The notes beneath the pieces are model-generated. The model was not told where the DNA came from, made no database searches, and was given only the letters and a program-made list of their open reading frames with translations. Of a stretch of 64,000 nucleotides of DNA, positions 8,849-16,870 are shown in pieces (positions within the stretch are counted from its first letter, which is position 1; each line of letters begins with the position of its first letter). The position numbers and the translations under genes were made by a program. The stretch is from Ectothiorhodospira shaposhnikovii (GTDB lineage: Bacteria; Pseudomonadota; Gammaproteobacteria; Ectothiorhodospirales; Ectothiorhodospiraceae): contig NZ_JAJMLZ010000002.1 in the NCBI RefSeq assembly GCF_022227765.1, positions 372,001 to 436,000 of the forward strand. The letters are read 5' to 3'.

Positions 8849-9367
8849 ATGTCCAGGGAATACGGCCTGACACTCACCGAACTGCTCATCACGCTCGCCG
8901 TTGCCGCGGTGCTTGCCACCCTTGCCATCCCCGGTTTTGCGGGCATGGTGCGGGAGCAGCAGTTGATTACCACCACCAACACCTTCATCAGTGCCCTCCA
9001 CACGGCCCGCTGGGAAGCCGTGAAGCGAGGTCGCCACGCCCTGCTCTGCCCGTCCACGGACGGGCAGCAATGTACCGACACCTCCTATGCGGAAGGCTGG
9101 ATCGTCGGCGTGGTGGAACACCCGGTCACCGGACCGGTGATCCAGCCCGCCACGGTCATTCGTCATTTTGGCCCCGTGCCCGCGTCGGTGACCATCCACA
9201 CCAATGGCACAATGGGGGAATACATTGCCTATCGCAACGACGGCCAGACCCGTCGTCTGAACGGCGCGCTGCAGATGGGGTCGGTGTGGCTATGCCATGG
9301 GGAGACGGGGCGGCGGATCGTCATCAGCCGAACCGGACGGGCGAGAGTGGAAATCACGTCCTGCTAA
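8849..9367 (+). CDS. FimT/FimU/GspH-like minor pseudopilin
   Basis: This 172-residue protein has the class III signal MSREYG|LTLTELLITLAV: a short basic leader, a prepilin-peptidase Gly at position 6, Glu at +5 and a hydrophobic helix. The C-terminal globular part ends with GRARVEITSC, and paired cysteines are typical of FimT/FimU minor pilins of type IV pilus or uptake machinery. It stands alone, far from the gsp operon, and may serve DNA uptake or pilus initiation (inference). A GGAGAG ribosome site precedes the ATG. It is followed by an intrinsic terminator shared with the HiPIP gene. Confidence 0.82.
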   Translation: MSREYGLTLTELLITLAVAAVLATLAIPGFAGMVREQQLITTTNTFISALHTARWEAVKRGRHALLCPSTDGQQCTDTSYAEGWIVGVVEHPVTGPVIQPATVIRHFGPVPASVTIHTNGTMGEYIAYRNDGQTRRLNGALQMGSVWLCHGETGRRIVISRTGRARVEITSC

Positions 9368-9383
9368 GTGAGGCAGGCTCATC

Positions 9384-9415
9384 GGAACCGCCCGGGCCTT
9401 GGGCCGGGCGGTTCC
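9384..9415. terminator. Bidirectional hairpin between pseudopilin and HiPIP genes
   Basis: A 12-bp perfect inverted repeat (GGAACCGCCCGG / CCGGGCGGTTCC) with an 8-nt loop lies between two convergent genes. No long T-run follows, so its strength as an intrinsic terminator is uncertain. Confidence 0.7.
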
Positions 9416-9425
9416 TGTCGGGGAT

Positions 9426-9752
9426 TTAACGGGCCACCCAGGCGGTGCACCAGCCGTTGGCGGATACCAGTTTGCCGGGGAACACGGAGCAAGGACCCCA
9501 GTCCTGGGCGCTGGCATCCGTGTACAGCAGGCAGTTCAGGCAGGTCTGCCCTTCCTCATAAGCGGGATGCTGCACACTTGAGGCATCGTGCCGGTATTCC
9601 AGGGCCTGAGCAGCGGGATCATCCTCGCTCAGGCGCTCCATGGCCTTGGCCGTCGTAGTCCAGCCCAGGCCTGCCACTGGCACGGCCAGCAGACCATAAC
9701 TGCCGAACTTCAGAAAACGGCGCCGACTCAGGGTATTGTCGCGATCTTTCAT
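9426..9752 (-). CDS. hip: High-potential iron-sulfur protein (HiPIP), Tat-exported
   Basis: The 108-residue precursor has a twin-arginine signal (LSRRRFLKFGSYGLLAVPVAG, ending near TAKA). The mature domain carries the four [4Fe-4S] ligands C71-x2-C74, C88 and C102 in the HiPIP spacing, with the family features CLNCLLYTD and NGWC. HiPIPs are periplasmic one-electron carriers between the bc1 complex and a reaction centre or terminal oxidase, common in purple sulfur bacteria and relatives. This supports an Ectothiorhodospiraceae-type host. It is monocistronic; the 200 bp up to the divergent ABC gene must hold its promoter. Confidence 0.95.
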   Translation of the reverse strand: MKDRDNTLSRRRFLKFGSYGLLAVPVAGLGWTTTAKAMERLSEDDPAAQALEYRHDASSVQHPAYEEGQTCLNCLLYTDASAQDWGPCSVFPGKLVSANGWCTAWVAR

Positions 9753-9953
9753 CGTCTCTTCTCCTGTGTGTTCGTCGTGTCAGTCTCGCAGCATGCCCCT
9801 GGCATTCGAGTCCCGCGCCGGTCCCTGATATTCTGTTGTCCCGCCTTGGCAGCGCAGGCTTACCACCTACATAAGCTGGGGGCACCGGATTCACCCTAGC
9901 GAACCCCGGCCATGGGCGCAAGTCTCCCGGAGACCACCTTCACGACCCTTATA

Positions 9954-10619
9954 ATGAATCGATTTCGCTCCTCGGAACCTCATCCCTCCCCTACCCTCAC
10001 GGAAGATTCGCCGGACACGCCCTTGCTGCTCCAGATCCAACAACTTCACACCCCCCAGGTCGGCCCCCTGGACCTCGCCCTTGGCGCCGGAGAACTGGCC
10101 CAGGTGGCCGGTCCGTCCGGTGCCGGCAAGTCCCTGCTGCTGCGCGCCATCGCCGACCTGGATCGCAATGAAGGCCTGATCCGACTGGAAGGACAACCCC
10201 GACAGGCCCTGAGCGGGTCCGACTGGCGACGCCGGGTGGGCTACCTGCCGGCGGACCCGGCCTGGTGGGCGGACACGGTGGGTGAACATCTGCAACCGGG
10301 CGGTGAACACTGGCTGGAAGCCCTGGGTTTCGGCCCGGATGTGCGCACCTGGACCGTGGACCGGCTCTCCAGCGGAGAACGGCAACGTCTGGCGCTGGTG
10401 CGGGTACTGCAGAACCGGCCCCGGGTCCTGCTGCTGGACGAACCCACCGCCAATCTGGACCCGGACAACACCCTGATCATGGAAGGCCTGATCCGGGATT
10501 ATCTGCGCGACAGCGATGCCGCCGCCCTGTGGGTCAGCCATGACGCGGAGCAGCGTAGCCGCCTGGGCGGCCGCCTCCTCCTGATGGAAAGCGGTCAACT
10601 GATGGAGTCAAACGGATGA
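9954..10619 (+). CDS. FetA-like ABC transporter ATP-binding protein
   Basis: The 221-residue ATPase has Walker A GPSGAGKS (residues 53-60), signature LSSGERQR, Walker B VLLLDEPTANLD and switch His in WVSHD. Size and the YLPADP Q-loop region (glutamine replaced) resemble E. coli FetA (YbbL). It overlaps the downstream permease gene by 4 nt (ATGA), so the two form one transporter. FetAB was described as an iron exporter that protects against peroxide; that role is inferred here from the pair. The start at 9954 is uncertain: an upstream ATG at 9912 is in frame, and neither has a clear ribosome site. Confidence 0.85.
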   Translation: MNRFRSSEPHPSPTLTEDSPDTPLLLQIQQLHTPQVGPLDLALGAGELAQVAGPSGAGKSLLLRAIADLDRNEGLIRLEGQPRQALSGSDWRRRVGYLPADPAWWADTVGEHLQPGGEHWLEALGFGPDVRTWTVDRLSSGERQRLALVRVLQNRPRVLLLDEPTANLDPDNTLIMEGLIRDYLRDSDAAALWVSHDAEQRSRLGGRLLLMESGQLMESNG

Positions 10620-11413
10620 ACGTCATCGCCCTGTCACCCCTGGACCTTACTCTGGCGGCCCTGCTGGTGATTGCCCTGGCGGCGCTGACCAGCCGGGTGG
10701 GCATGGGGCTGTCGAAGAGCCTGCTGGTCTCGGCCGCCCGCACGGTGGTGCAACTGCTGCTGATCGGCCTGGTGCTCAAGACCCTGTTCGAGCATGCCGC
10801 CCTGCACTGGGTGGCCATCATGGCACTGGTGATGCTGCTGGTGGCGGGCCGGGAAGTGGTGGCCCGACAGGGGCGACGATTCACCGGCTGGTGGGCCTAC
10901 GGCATCGGTACCCTGGCCATGTTCGTGTCCGCCTTCACCGCCACGGTGTTTGCGTTGACCGTCATCATCGGCCCGGCACCCTGGTGGGAGCCCCAGTACG
11001 CCATCCCCCTGCTGGGCATGCTGCTAGGCAACACCATGACCGGGATCGCCCTGGGCCTGGACCGTCTCACCCAGTCCGCCTGGCAACAACGCCGGGTGAT
11101 CGAGGGCCGCCTGATCCTGGGGCAGACCTGGACCGAGGCGATTCGGGACATTCGCCGGGATGCCGCCCGTAGCGGCCTGATGCCCATCATCAATGCGATG
11201 GCGGCGGCGGGCATCGTCAGTCTGCCCGGCATGATGACCGGTCAGATCCTGGCGGGCACACCGCCCATGGAAGCGGTGAAATACCAGATTCTGGTGATGT
11301 TTCTCATCACCGCGGGCACCGGATTCGGTACCCTGGGGGCCATTTGGCTGGGATCCCGGCGCCTGTTCGACGAGCGGGAGCGACTGCGGCTGGACCGCCT
11401 GAAGGCCGGATGA
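10616..11413 (+). CDS. FetB-like (UPF0014) ABC permease
   Basis: This 265-residue integral membrane protein has about six to seven hydrophobic helices and matches the FetB/YbbM family. Conserved stretches include SAARTVVQLLLIGLVL, PLLGMLLGNTMTGIALGLDRL and NAMAAAGIVSLPGMMTGQILAG. It pairs with the ATPase just upstream through an ATGA overlap. The likely role is metal (iron) export, as for E. coli FetAB. About 140 bp without a gene follows before speA. Confidence 0.88.
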   Translation: MNVIALSPLDLTLAALLVIALAALTSRVGMGLSKSLLVSAARTVVQLLLIGLVLKTLFEHAALHWVAIMALVMLLVAGREVVARQGRRFTGWWAYGIGTLAMFVSAFTATVFALTVIIGPAPWWEPQYAIPLLGMLLGNTMTGIALGLDRLTQSAWQQRRVIEGRLILGQTWTEAIRDIRRDAARSGLMPIINAMAAAGIVSLPGMMTGQILAGTPPMEAVKYQILVMFLITAGTGFGTLGAIWLGSRRLFDERERLRLDRLKAG

Positions 11414-11554
11414 AACCCATCGAGCCACCGGCTGTCGAAAAGCCCGTTGCAGGCTCCCCGGCGGCACGGCATAGGGAGTATCATACGCCCGCTTTACCGG
11501 GTCGGCGTCCCAGCGAGGCCGCCCCTTCATTCGCGCTGATCGACAAGGCCCATC

Positions 11555-13435
11555 ATGACAGATTGGACGACGGATAACGCCCGCCAGACCTACAATATCC
11601 CCCACTGGAACGGCGACTACTTTCACATCAATGAGCAGGGCCGCGTGATCGTCCGGCCGCCCGCCCATGCCCGGCATCCGGGCGTGGACCTGTTCGAACT
11701 GGTGAACCATGTATCCGGCCTGAACATCGACGTGCCGGTGCTGGTGCGCTTTCCGGACATCCTCTGCGACCGCGTGAAGCGACTCACCGAGGCCTTCGAT
11801 CAGGCCATCGAGGACAACGAGTTCCCCGGCCGCTACACCGCCGTCTATCCCATCAAGGTGAATCAGCAACGCAGCGTGGTGGAGCGCATCCTCACTTGTG
11901 GCGGCGAGCGGGTGGGCCTGGAGGCAGGCAGCAAACCGGAACTGATGGCGGTGCTGGCCCTGGCCCGCCCCGGCGGGGTGATCGTCTGCAACGGCTACAA
12001 GGACCGGGAATACCTGCGTCTGGCCATGATCGGCCAGCTGCTGGGACACCGGGTCTACATCGTCATCGAAAAACCCTCGGAGCTGAACGGCGTCATCGAG
12101 GCCGCCCGCGACCTGGGGGTCCGCCCCTCCCTGGGCATGCGGGTGCGGCTGGCCTCCATGGGCAAGGGCAAGTGGCAGAACACCGGTGGCGAAAAGGCCA
12201 AGTTCGGCCTCTCCGCCGCCCAGGCCCTGAAGCTGCTGGACCAGCTGCGGGACCACGACATGCTGGACTGCATGCAGCTGCTGCATTTCCACATGGGTTC
12301 CCAGATCGCCAACATCCGCGACATCCAGTCAGGCATGTACGAAGCCTCCCGCTTCTTTGCCGAACTGCATCGTCTGGGCGCCCCCATCCAGGTGGTGGAC
12401 GCCGGCGGCGGCCTGGGGGTGGACTACGAGGGCACCCGCTCCCGCAACCTGTGTTCCATCAATTACAGCCTGCAGGACTATGCCGACAGCCTGGTGCGCA
12501 TCCTGGCCAACACCTGCCGGGAATACGACCTGCCGCCACCGGAGATCTTCACCGAGTCCGGTCGTGCCATGACCGCCCATCACGCGGTGCTGATCACCAA
12601 TGTGATCGACACCGAGCGTGCGCCGGTGGCCGCCGACATCCAGCCCCCCGACGAGGAGGCCCCGGCGGTACTGCTGGACATGTGGAGCCTGTTCGAACGC
12701 ACTGCCGAGAGCGCCCCCACCGAAGTCTTCCACACCATGGTGGACTGGCTGCGGGAAGTGCAGTCCATGTTCACCCACGGCCTGCTGGACCTGGAGCACC
12801 GGGCCTTGGCGGAGCAGATCTACTTCGCCACCTGCCGACGCCTGCTGACCCGGCATGCCCAGCGCCTGCCCCGGGATATCGCCGACGAACTCACGGAAAA
12901 GCTCTCGGACAAGTATTTCTGCAACTTCTCCGTGTTTCAGTCCATCCCGGACGTCTGGGCCATCGACCAGATCTTCCCCATCATGCCCCTGCACCGGCTG
13001 GACGAGCGCCCCACCCGGTTGGGGGTGCTGCAGGATCTCACCTGCGACTCCGACGGCCACGTGGACCGCTACGTGGACGGCGAGACCATCGTCCCCAGTC
13101 TGCCCCTGCACGAGTTCCGCCCCGGGGAACAATATCTGCTGGGGATCTTCATGGTCGGGGCCTACCAGGAAATCCTGGGCGACCTGCACAATCTGTTCGG
13201 CGACACCGACGCCATCAACGTGGTGCTGACCCGGGACGGCGGCTACGAGGTGGTGGAACCGGAACAGGGAGACACGGTGGAGGAGCTGCTGCGCTACGTG
13301 CACTTCGACACCGAGTTGCTGGCGAGCGCCTATCGCACCAAGGTGGCGGCCGCGGGCCTGGACGAAGCCACGCAGCGGCAGATCCTCCAGGAACTGGACA
13401 ACGGCCTGTCCGGGTACACCTACCTGGAAGACTGA
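11555..13435 (+). CDS. speA: Biosynthetic arginine decarboxylase
   Basis: This 626-residue PLP-dependent fold-III decarboxylase converts arginine to agmatine, the first step of one putrescine route. The PLP lysine lies in YPIKVNQ (K101), the glycine-rich phosphate loop in DAGGGLGVDYEG, and a C-terminal cysteine is found in LQDLTCDSDGHVD. Length and motifs match SpeA of proteobacteria (about 630-660 residues). No agmatinase or agmatine deiminase gene is adjacent. The start ATG at 11555 gives the family N-terminus (TYNIPHWNGDYF). Confidence 0.97.
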   Translation: MTDWTTDNARQTYNIPHWNGDYFHINEQGRVIVRPPAHARHPGVDLFELVNHVSGLNIDVPVLVRFPDILCDRVKRLTEAFDQAIEDNEFPGRYTAVYPIKVNQQRSVVERILTCGGERVGLEAGSKPELMAVLALARPGGVIVCNGYKDREYLRLAMIGQLLGHRVYIVIEKPSELNGVIEAARDLGVRPSLGMRVRLASMGKGKWQNTGGEKAKFGLSAAQALKLLDQLRDHDMLDCMQLLHFHMGSQIANIRDIQSGMYEASRFFAELHRLGAPIQVVDAGGGLGVDYEGTRSRNLCSINYSLQDYADSLVRILANTCREYDLPPPEIFTESGRAMTAHHAVLITNVIDTERAPVAADIQPPDEEAPAVLLDMWSLFERTAESAPTEVFHTMVDWLREVQSMFTHGLLDLEHRALAEQIYFATCRRLLTRHAQRLPRDIADELTEKLSDKYFCNFSVFQSIPDVWAIDQIFPIMPLHRLDERPTRLGVLQDLTCDSDGHVDRYVDGETIVPSLPLHEFRPGEQYLLGIFMVGAYQEILGDLHNLFGDTDAINVVLTRDGGYEVVEPEQGDTVEELLRYVHFDTELLASAYRTKVAAAGLDEATQRQILQELDNGLSGYTYLED

Positions 13436-13456
13436 TCCGGCGCGGGACACCCCCCG

Positions 13457-14221
13457 TCAGTGGGCGGTCATGCCCCCGTCCACCAGATAATGGGCGCCGG
13501 TGATGCCACTGCCGGCGTCGGACAGAAGCAGCGCGGCCACGGCGGCGATCTCCTCGTTGGTGGAATAGCGCCCCAAGGGGATGCGGGTGACGAAGTCGTG
13601 CTTGACCTCGTCGCCGTGTCCCGGGTTTGCCTGCTCCTCGATGGAGCGCATCATCCGGTTGTCCACCGGACCGGGGTTGACCGTGTTCACCCGGATGCCC
13701 TCCGGCCCCAGTTCCACGGCGGCGCAGCGCATCATCCCCATCACCGCGTGCTTGCTGCTGACATAGGGCGCCAGCCCGGCCGCTCCCCGTACTCCGGCCA
13801 CGCTGGCGGTGATCAGGATGGCGCCCCCTCCGGCCCGACGCAGCGCCGGTACCGCCGCCTGCAGGCCATGACGCACCCCGTGCAGATTGACCGCGAAGAC
13901 CCGCTCCCAATCCTCATCGGTGGTGGATGCCAGCGGCCCCACACGGCCCTCGATGCCGGCATTGAGGAATACGCCGTGCACCGCCCCGAAACGCTGTTCC
14001 GCCGCCTGGATCATGGCCTGGTTCTCCTCCCGTCGACTGACATCCACGGCCATCCCCGCCGCCCGCTCCCCCAGCGCCGCGGCCAGCGCCTCCACCCCAT
14101 CCGCCTCCCGGTCCGTCAGCAGCAGCCTGGCCCCCTGGGCGTACAGCAGACGGGCGGTGGCCTCACCGATGCCCCCCGCCGCGCCGGTGATGACGATAAC
14201 CTTGTCATTGAATTGGCTCAT
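13457..14221 (-). CDS. SDR-family oxidoreductase
   Basis: The 254-residue classical short-chain dehydrogenase/reductase has a cofactor motif TGAAGGIG near the N-terminus, NAG in FLNAGIEG, and a catalytic Ser in ITASVAG followed by Tyr-x3-Lys in YVSSK. Acidic residues after beta-2 (TDRE) suggest NAD(H) preference. The substrate is unknown; the PGPVDNRMMRSIEEQ lid region is that of generic 3-oxoacyl-reductase-like members. It is convergent with speA, about 20 bp apart. Confidence 0.88.
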   Translation of the reverse strand: MSQFNDKVIVITGAAGGIGEATARLLYAQGARLLLTDREADGVEALAAALGERAAGMAVDVSRREENQAMIQAAEQRFGAVHGVFLNAGIEGRVGPLASTTDEDWERVFAVNLHGVRHGLQAAVPALRRAGGGAILITASVAGVRGAAGLAPYVSSKHAVMGMMRCAAVELGPEGIRVNTVNPGPVDNRMMRSIEEQANPGHGDEVKHDFVTRIPLGRYSTNEEIAAVAALLLSDAGSGITGAHYLVDGGMTAH

Positions 14222-14352
14222 GGTGATGCCTCCTCCGTTGAACGGTCTGTGTTGAGTCCTGACGCCTCATGCACTAAACTTAGCAGCCTTTCCACGCACC
14301 TGCCGCGCCCCTTCCGGCGGTCTGTGCAAGGATCCAACCGGTTTCGGTGCCC

Positions 14353-14428
14353 GCCGGCATAGCTCAGTTGGTAGAGCAGCGCATTCGTAATGCGAAGGTC
14401 GTAGGTTCGACTCCTATTGCCGGCACCA
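14353..14428 (+). tRNA. tRNA-Thr (anticodon CGT)
   Basis: The 76-nt cloverleaf has acceptor GCCGGCA/TGCCGGC, a D-arm with AGTTGGTA, anticodon loop TTCGTAA (CGT, reading ACG) and a T-arm with GGTTCGACTCC. CCA is encoded. Apart from two acceptor-stem pairs it is nearly identical to E. coli thrW. Confidence 0.97.
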
Positions 14429-14445
14429 TTTGCAGTGATGAAAAG

Positions 14446-14468
14446 CCCGGCAATGCCGGGTTTTTTTT
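14446..14468 (+). terminator. Intrinsic terminator of the tRNA-Thr gene
   Basis: A 6-bp stem CCCGGC / GCCGGG with loop AAT is followed by eight T residues, 18 nt after the tRNA 3' end. Confidence 0.92.
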
Positions 14469-14534
14469 CGCTCCGTGACCAGGATATGCTGCGGGAAACC
14501 CATGCCTTTCCCCCTCTCTCACGGAGCGCTCCCC

Positions 14535-15041
14535 ATGGCCGCCGCACCCGGCACTGTCCATACCTTCGAGGCCGACGACATTCAGGGCCGGACCCGCGCC
14601 CTGTCAGAATTCCAAGGCCGCGTCCTGCTGATCGTCAACGTCGCCAGCCACTGTGGATTCACCAAACAGTACAACGGCCTGCAGGCCCTGCAGGATCGTT
14701 TCCATGACCGGGGATTCGACGTACTGGGCTTTCCCTGCAATCAGTTCGGCAACCAGGAACCGGGCAACGAGGCCCGGATCGCCGACTTCTGCACCACCCG
14801 CTTCCAGGTGAGCTTTCCCATGTTCGCCAAGGTGGAGGTCAACGGCGCCGGCGCCCATCCCCTGTTCCGTCACCTCAAGGCCGCCGCGCCAGGTCTGCTG
14901 GGCTCCCAGGGCATCAAGTGGAACTTCACCAAGTTTCTGGTGGACCGCCACGGCCGGACCGTCCGGCGCTATGCCCCCAATGTGCCGCCGGAAGCCATCG
15001 CGGGGGACATCGAGCGACTGCTCGAAGCGCCACCGACCTAG
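14535..15041 (+). CDS. Glutathione peroxidase (Cys type)
   Basis: The 168-residue product belongs to the GPx/BtuE family. The peroxidatic residue is Cys40 in NVASHCGFTKQY (not selenocysteine), with the Gln-bearing FPCNQFGNQEPG motif and the Trp in IKWNFTKFLVDRHG. These enzymes reduce hydroperoxides using thioredoxin or glutathione. The start ATG at 14535 follows a GGAG ribosome site in the spacer after the tRNA terminator; an upstream in-frame start would overlap the terminator region. The TRAP genes follow after 89 bp. Confidence 0.94.
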   Translation: MAAAPGTVHTFEADDIQGRTRALSEFQGRVLLIVNVASHCGFTKQYNGLQALQDRFHDRGFDVLGFPCNQFGNQEPGNEARIADFCTTRFQVSFPMFAKVEVNGAGAHPLFRHLKAAAPGLLGSQGIKWNFTKFLVDRHGRTVRRYAPNVPPEAIAGDIERLLEAPPT

Positions 15042-15130
15042 TCGGCGCGAGGTTGTCACGCGCAACCGGTTTGGTTCATATTCCAAAAAACAACATCACA
15101 ATGAACCCACCACCGAGGAGCATCAAGGCC

Positions 15131-16249
15131 ATGTCCATCAAGCGTCGTGATTTTCTCAAGGCCGGCACCGCCGTGGCCACCGGAGCCGCCATCATCGGGG
15201 CACCGGCCATCGTCAAGGCCCAGGAGCGTTTCAACTGGCGCATGACCACCACCTGGCCCGCCGGCCTGCCCTTCTTCCAGACCGGCCCCGGCAGCGCCAC
15301 CGACTTCGCCCGACGGGTGGAGGAGATGTCCAATGGCCGTATCCGCATCCGGGTCTATTCCGCCAATGAACTGGTGCCCGCCTTCGAGGGCTTCGATGCC
15401 GCTTCCTCCGGCCGCCAGGTCCAGCTCAATCACGGCTGCGCCTATTACTGGGCCGGCAAATCCTTCGCCGCCCAGTATTTCACCACCGTCCCCTTCGGCA
15501 TGACCTTCCAGGGTCACAACGCCTGGCTCAACGAGGGGGGCGGCTATGAACTGTACGAGGAAGTCTACAAGCCCTTTGACCTGGTCCCCCTGGTGGTGGG
15601 CTGCACCGGGGTGCAGCCGGTGGGCTGGTTCCGGCGCCCGGTCGAGGGTCTGCGGGATTTTCGCGGCCTGAACATCCGCATGCCGGGACTGGCCGGAGAC
15701 ATCTACAATGCCATCGGCGCCAATGCCCGCCTGCTGCCGGGCGGTGAGCTGTTTGCCGCCCTGGAGCGGGGCGCCATCGACGCGGCGGAGTGGGTGGGTC
15801 CCTACTCCGATCGTGAACTGGGGCTGCACCGGGCCGCCAAGTTCTACTATTCCTCCGGCTGGCACGAACCGGCCACCAGCACCGAGGTGGTGGTCAACCG
15901 CCGTGCCTGGGAGTCCCTGCCCAAGGACCTGCAGGCCATCATGCGCAATGCCGCCGCGGCCTGCAACATCACCTCCCACACCTGGCTGGAGGCCAGAAAC
16001 GCCGATGCCCTGGACGACCTGGTGACCAATCACGGGGTGCAGTTCGGACCGCTGCCCGACGACGTGATTCAGGCCTTGCTGGAGGCCACCCGGGACATCC
16101 TCGGCGACCGGGCAGCCAGGGATCCCCTGGTGCGCAAGGTGCACGAGAGCTATTTCCGCTTCAAGGCCCGCCATGACCGCTGGCAGCAGAACTCGGAAAC
16201 GGCCTTCCAGACCCAAATCCGGGACCTGGGAGGAAAGATCCTGGCCTGA
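15131..16249 (+). CDS. TRAP transporter substrate-binding protein (DctP/TakP type), Tat-exported
   Basis: The 372-residue precursor starts MSIKRRDFLKAGTAVATGA, a twin-arginine signal ending around VKA/QERF. The mature part is a TRAP solute-binding protein with the family's RNIRMPG-like segment (LNIRMPGLAGDIYNAIGANARLL) and Arg/Trp residues of the carboxylate pocket. The Tat signal and EWVGPY motif resemble the alpha-keto-acid binder TakP and its relatives, so a mono- or oxo-carboxylate ligand is likely but not certain. It heads the dctPQM operon. A strong hairpin after its stop probably keeps it more abundant than the membrane subunits. Confidence 0.93.
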   Translation: MSIKRRDFLKAGTAVATGAAIIGAPAIVKAQERFNWRMTTTWPAGLPFFQTGPGSATDFARRVEEMSNGRIRIRVYSANELVPAFEGFDAASSGRQVQLNHGCAYYWAGKSFAAQYFTTVPFGMTFQGHNAWLNEGGGYELYEEVYKPFDLVPLVVGCTGVQPVGWFRRPVEGLRDFRGLNIRMPGLAGDIYNAIGANARLLPGGELFAALERGAIDAAEWVGPYSDRELGLHRAAKFYYSSGWHEPATSTEVVVNRRAWESLPKDLQAIMRNAAAACNITSHTWLEARNADALDDLVTNHGVQFGPLPDDVIQALLEATRDILGDRAARDPLVRKVHESYFRFKARHDRWQQNSETAFQTQIRDLGGKILA

Positions 16250-16258
16250 GCCTGCTCC

Positions 16259-16285
16259 GGAGCCCCACCCACGGGGTGGGGCTCC
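16259..16285 (+). terminator. Stable intercistronic hairpin between dctP and dctQ
   Basis: A perfect 12-bp stem (GGAGCCCCACCC / GGGTGGGGCTCC) with loop ACG lacks a U-run. Hairpins at this place in binding-protein operons usually attenuate transcription or protect the upstream message, raising the binding protein over the permease. Confidence 0.7.
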
Positions 16286-16318
16286 TCCGACCCACTGACG
16301 GGATCATCGGAGATCGTC

Positions 16319-16870
16319 ATGTCCCGCCTCCTCCTTCGCTTCGAGCATGTGCTGTACCGGATCACCAGTCTGGCCGGTGGAATCTCGGCCATCGCCATGG
16401 CTGCCATGATCCTGCTGATCTTCGGCAACATGACCGCCCGCTACGCCCTCGGCACCGGCGCCGTGTGGCTGCAGGAACTGGAGTGGTATCTGCTCTCCCT
16501 GAGCGTGATGACCGGCATTGCCTATGCCATGCGTTCCGATGAACACGTTCGGGTGGACGTCTTTTCCCATCGTCTGAGCCGCGTGGGCAAGCTGTGGCTC
16601 AACGGCATCACCATGGTGCTGGTGGCCATCCCCATCGCGGCCCTGGTCCTGTTCTACACCTGGCCCTTCGTCAGCATCTCCTATGTACGCGGCGAGGGCT
16701 CGCCCAACGCCGGCGGCATGCCCTGGCTGTTCCTGCCCAAGGCCATGATCCTGCTGGGCTTTGCCCTCATTATCAGCGAGGCCCTGCGGCAGACCCTGAG
16801 CATCGGCCGCCGCCTGCTTTTCCATTACCGTCGCCCCGGGTCCCGCCGGAGGATTGCCCATGCCCCTTGA
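16319..16870 (+). CDS. TRAP transporter small permease subunit (DctQ)
   Basis: The 183-residue protein has four predicted membrane helices, the DctQ pattern, with the conserved VWLQELEWYL and DVFSHRLS stretches. DctQ and DctM form the sodium-dependent membrane complex that accepts ligand from the periplasmic binding protein. Its 3' end overlaps the dctM start by 11 nt, so the two are translationally coupled. Confidence 0.92.
   Translation: MSRLLLRFEHVLYRITSLAGGISAIAMAAMILLIFGNMTARYALGTGAVWLQELEWYLLSLSVMTGIAYAMRSDEHVRVDVFSHRLSRVGKLWLNGITMVLVAIPIAALVLFYTWPFVSISYVRGEGSPNAGGMPWLFLPKAMILLGFALIISEALRQTLSIGRRLLFHYRRPGSRRRIAHAP

Noticed and set aside
11024-13450. Two long minus-strand frames (422 and 373 codons)
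   Set aside because: Antisense to the FetB-like gene and speA, which have strong family motifs and complete lengths.
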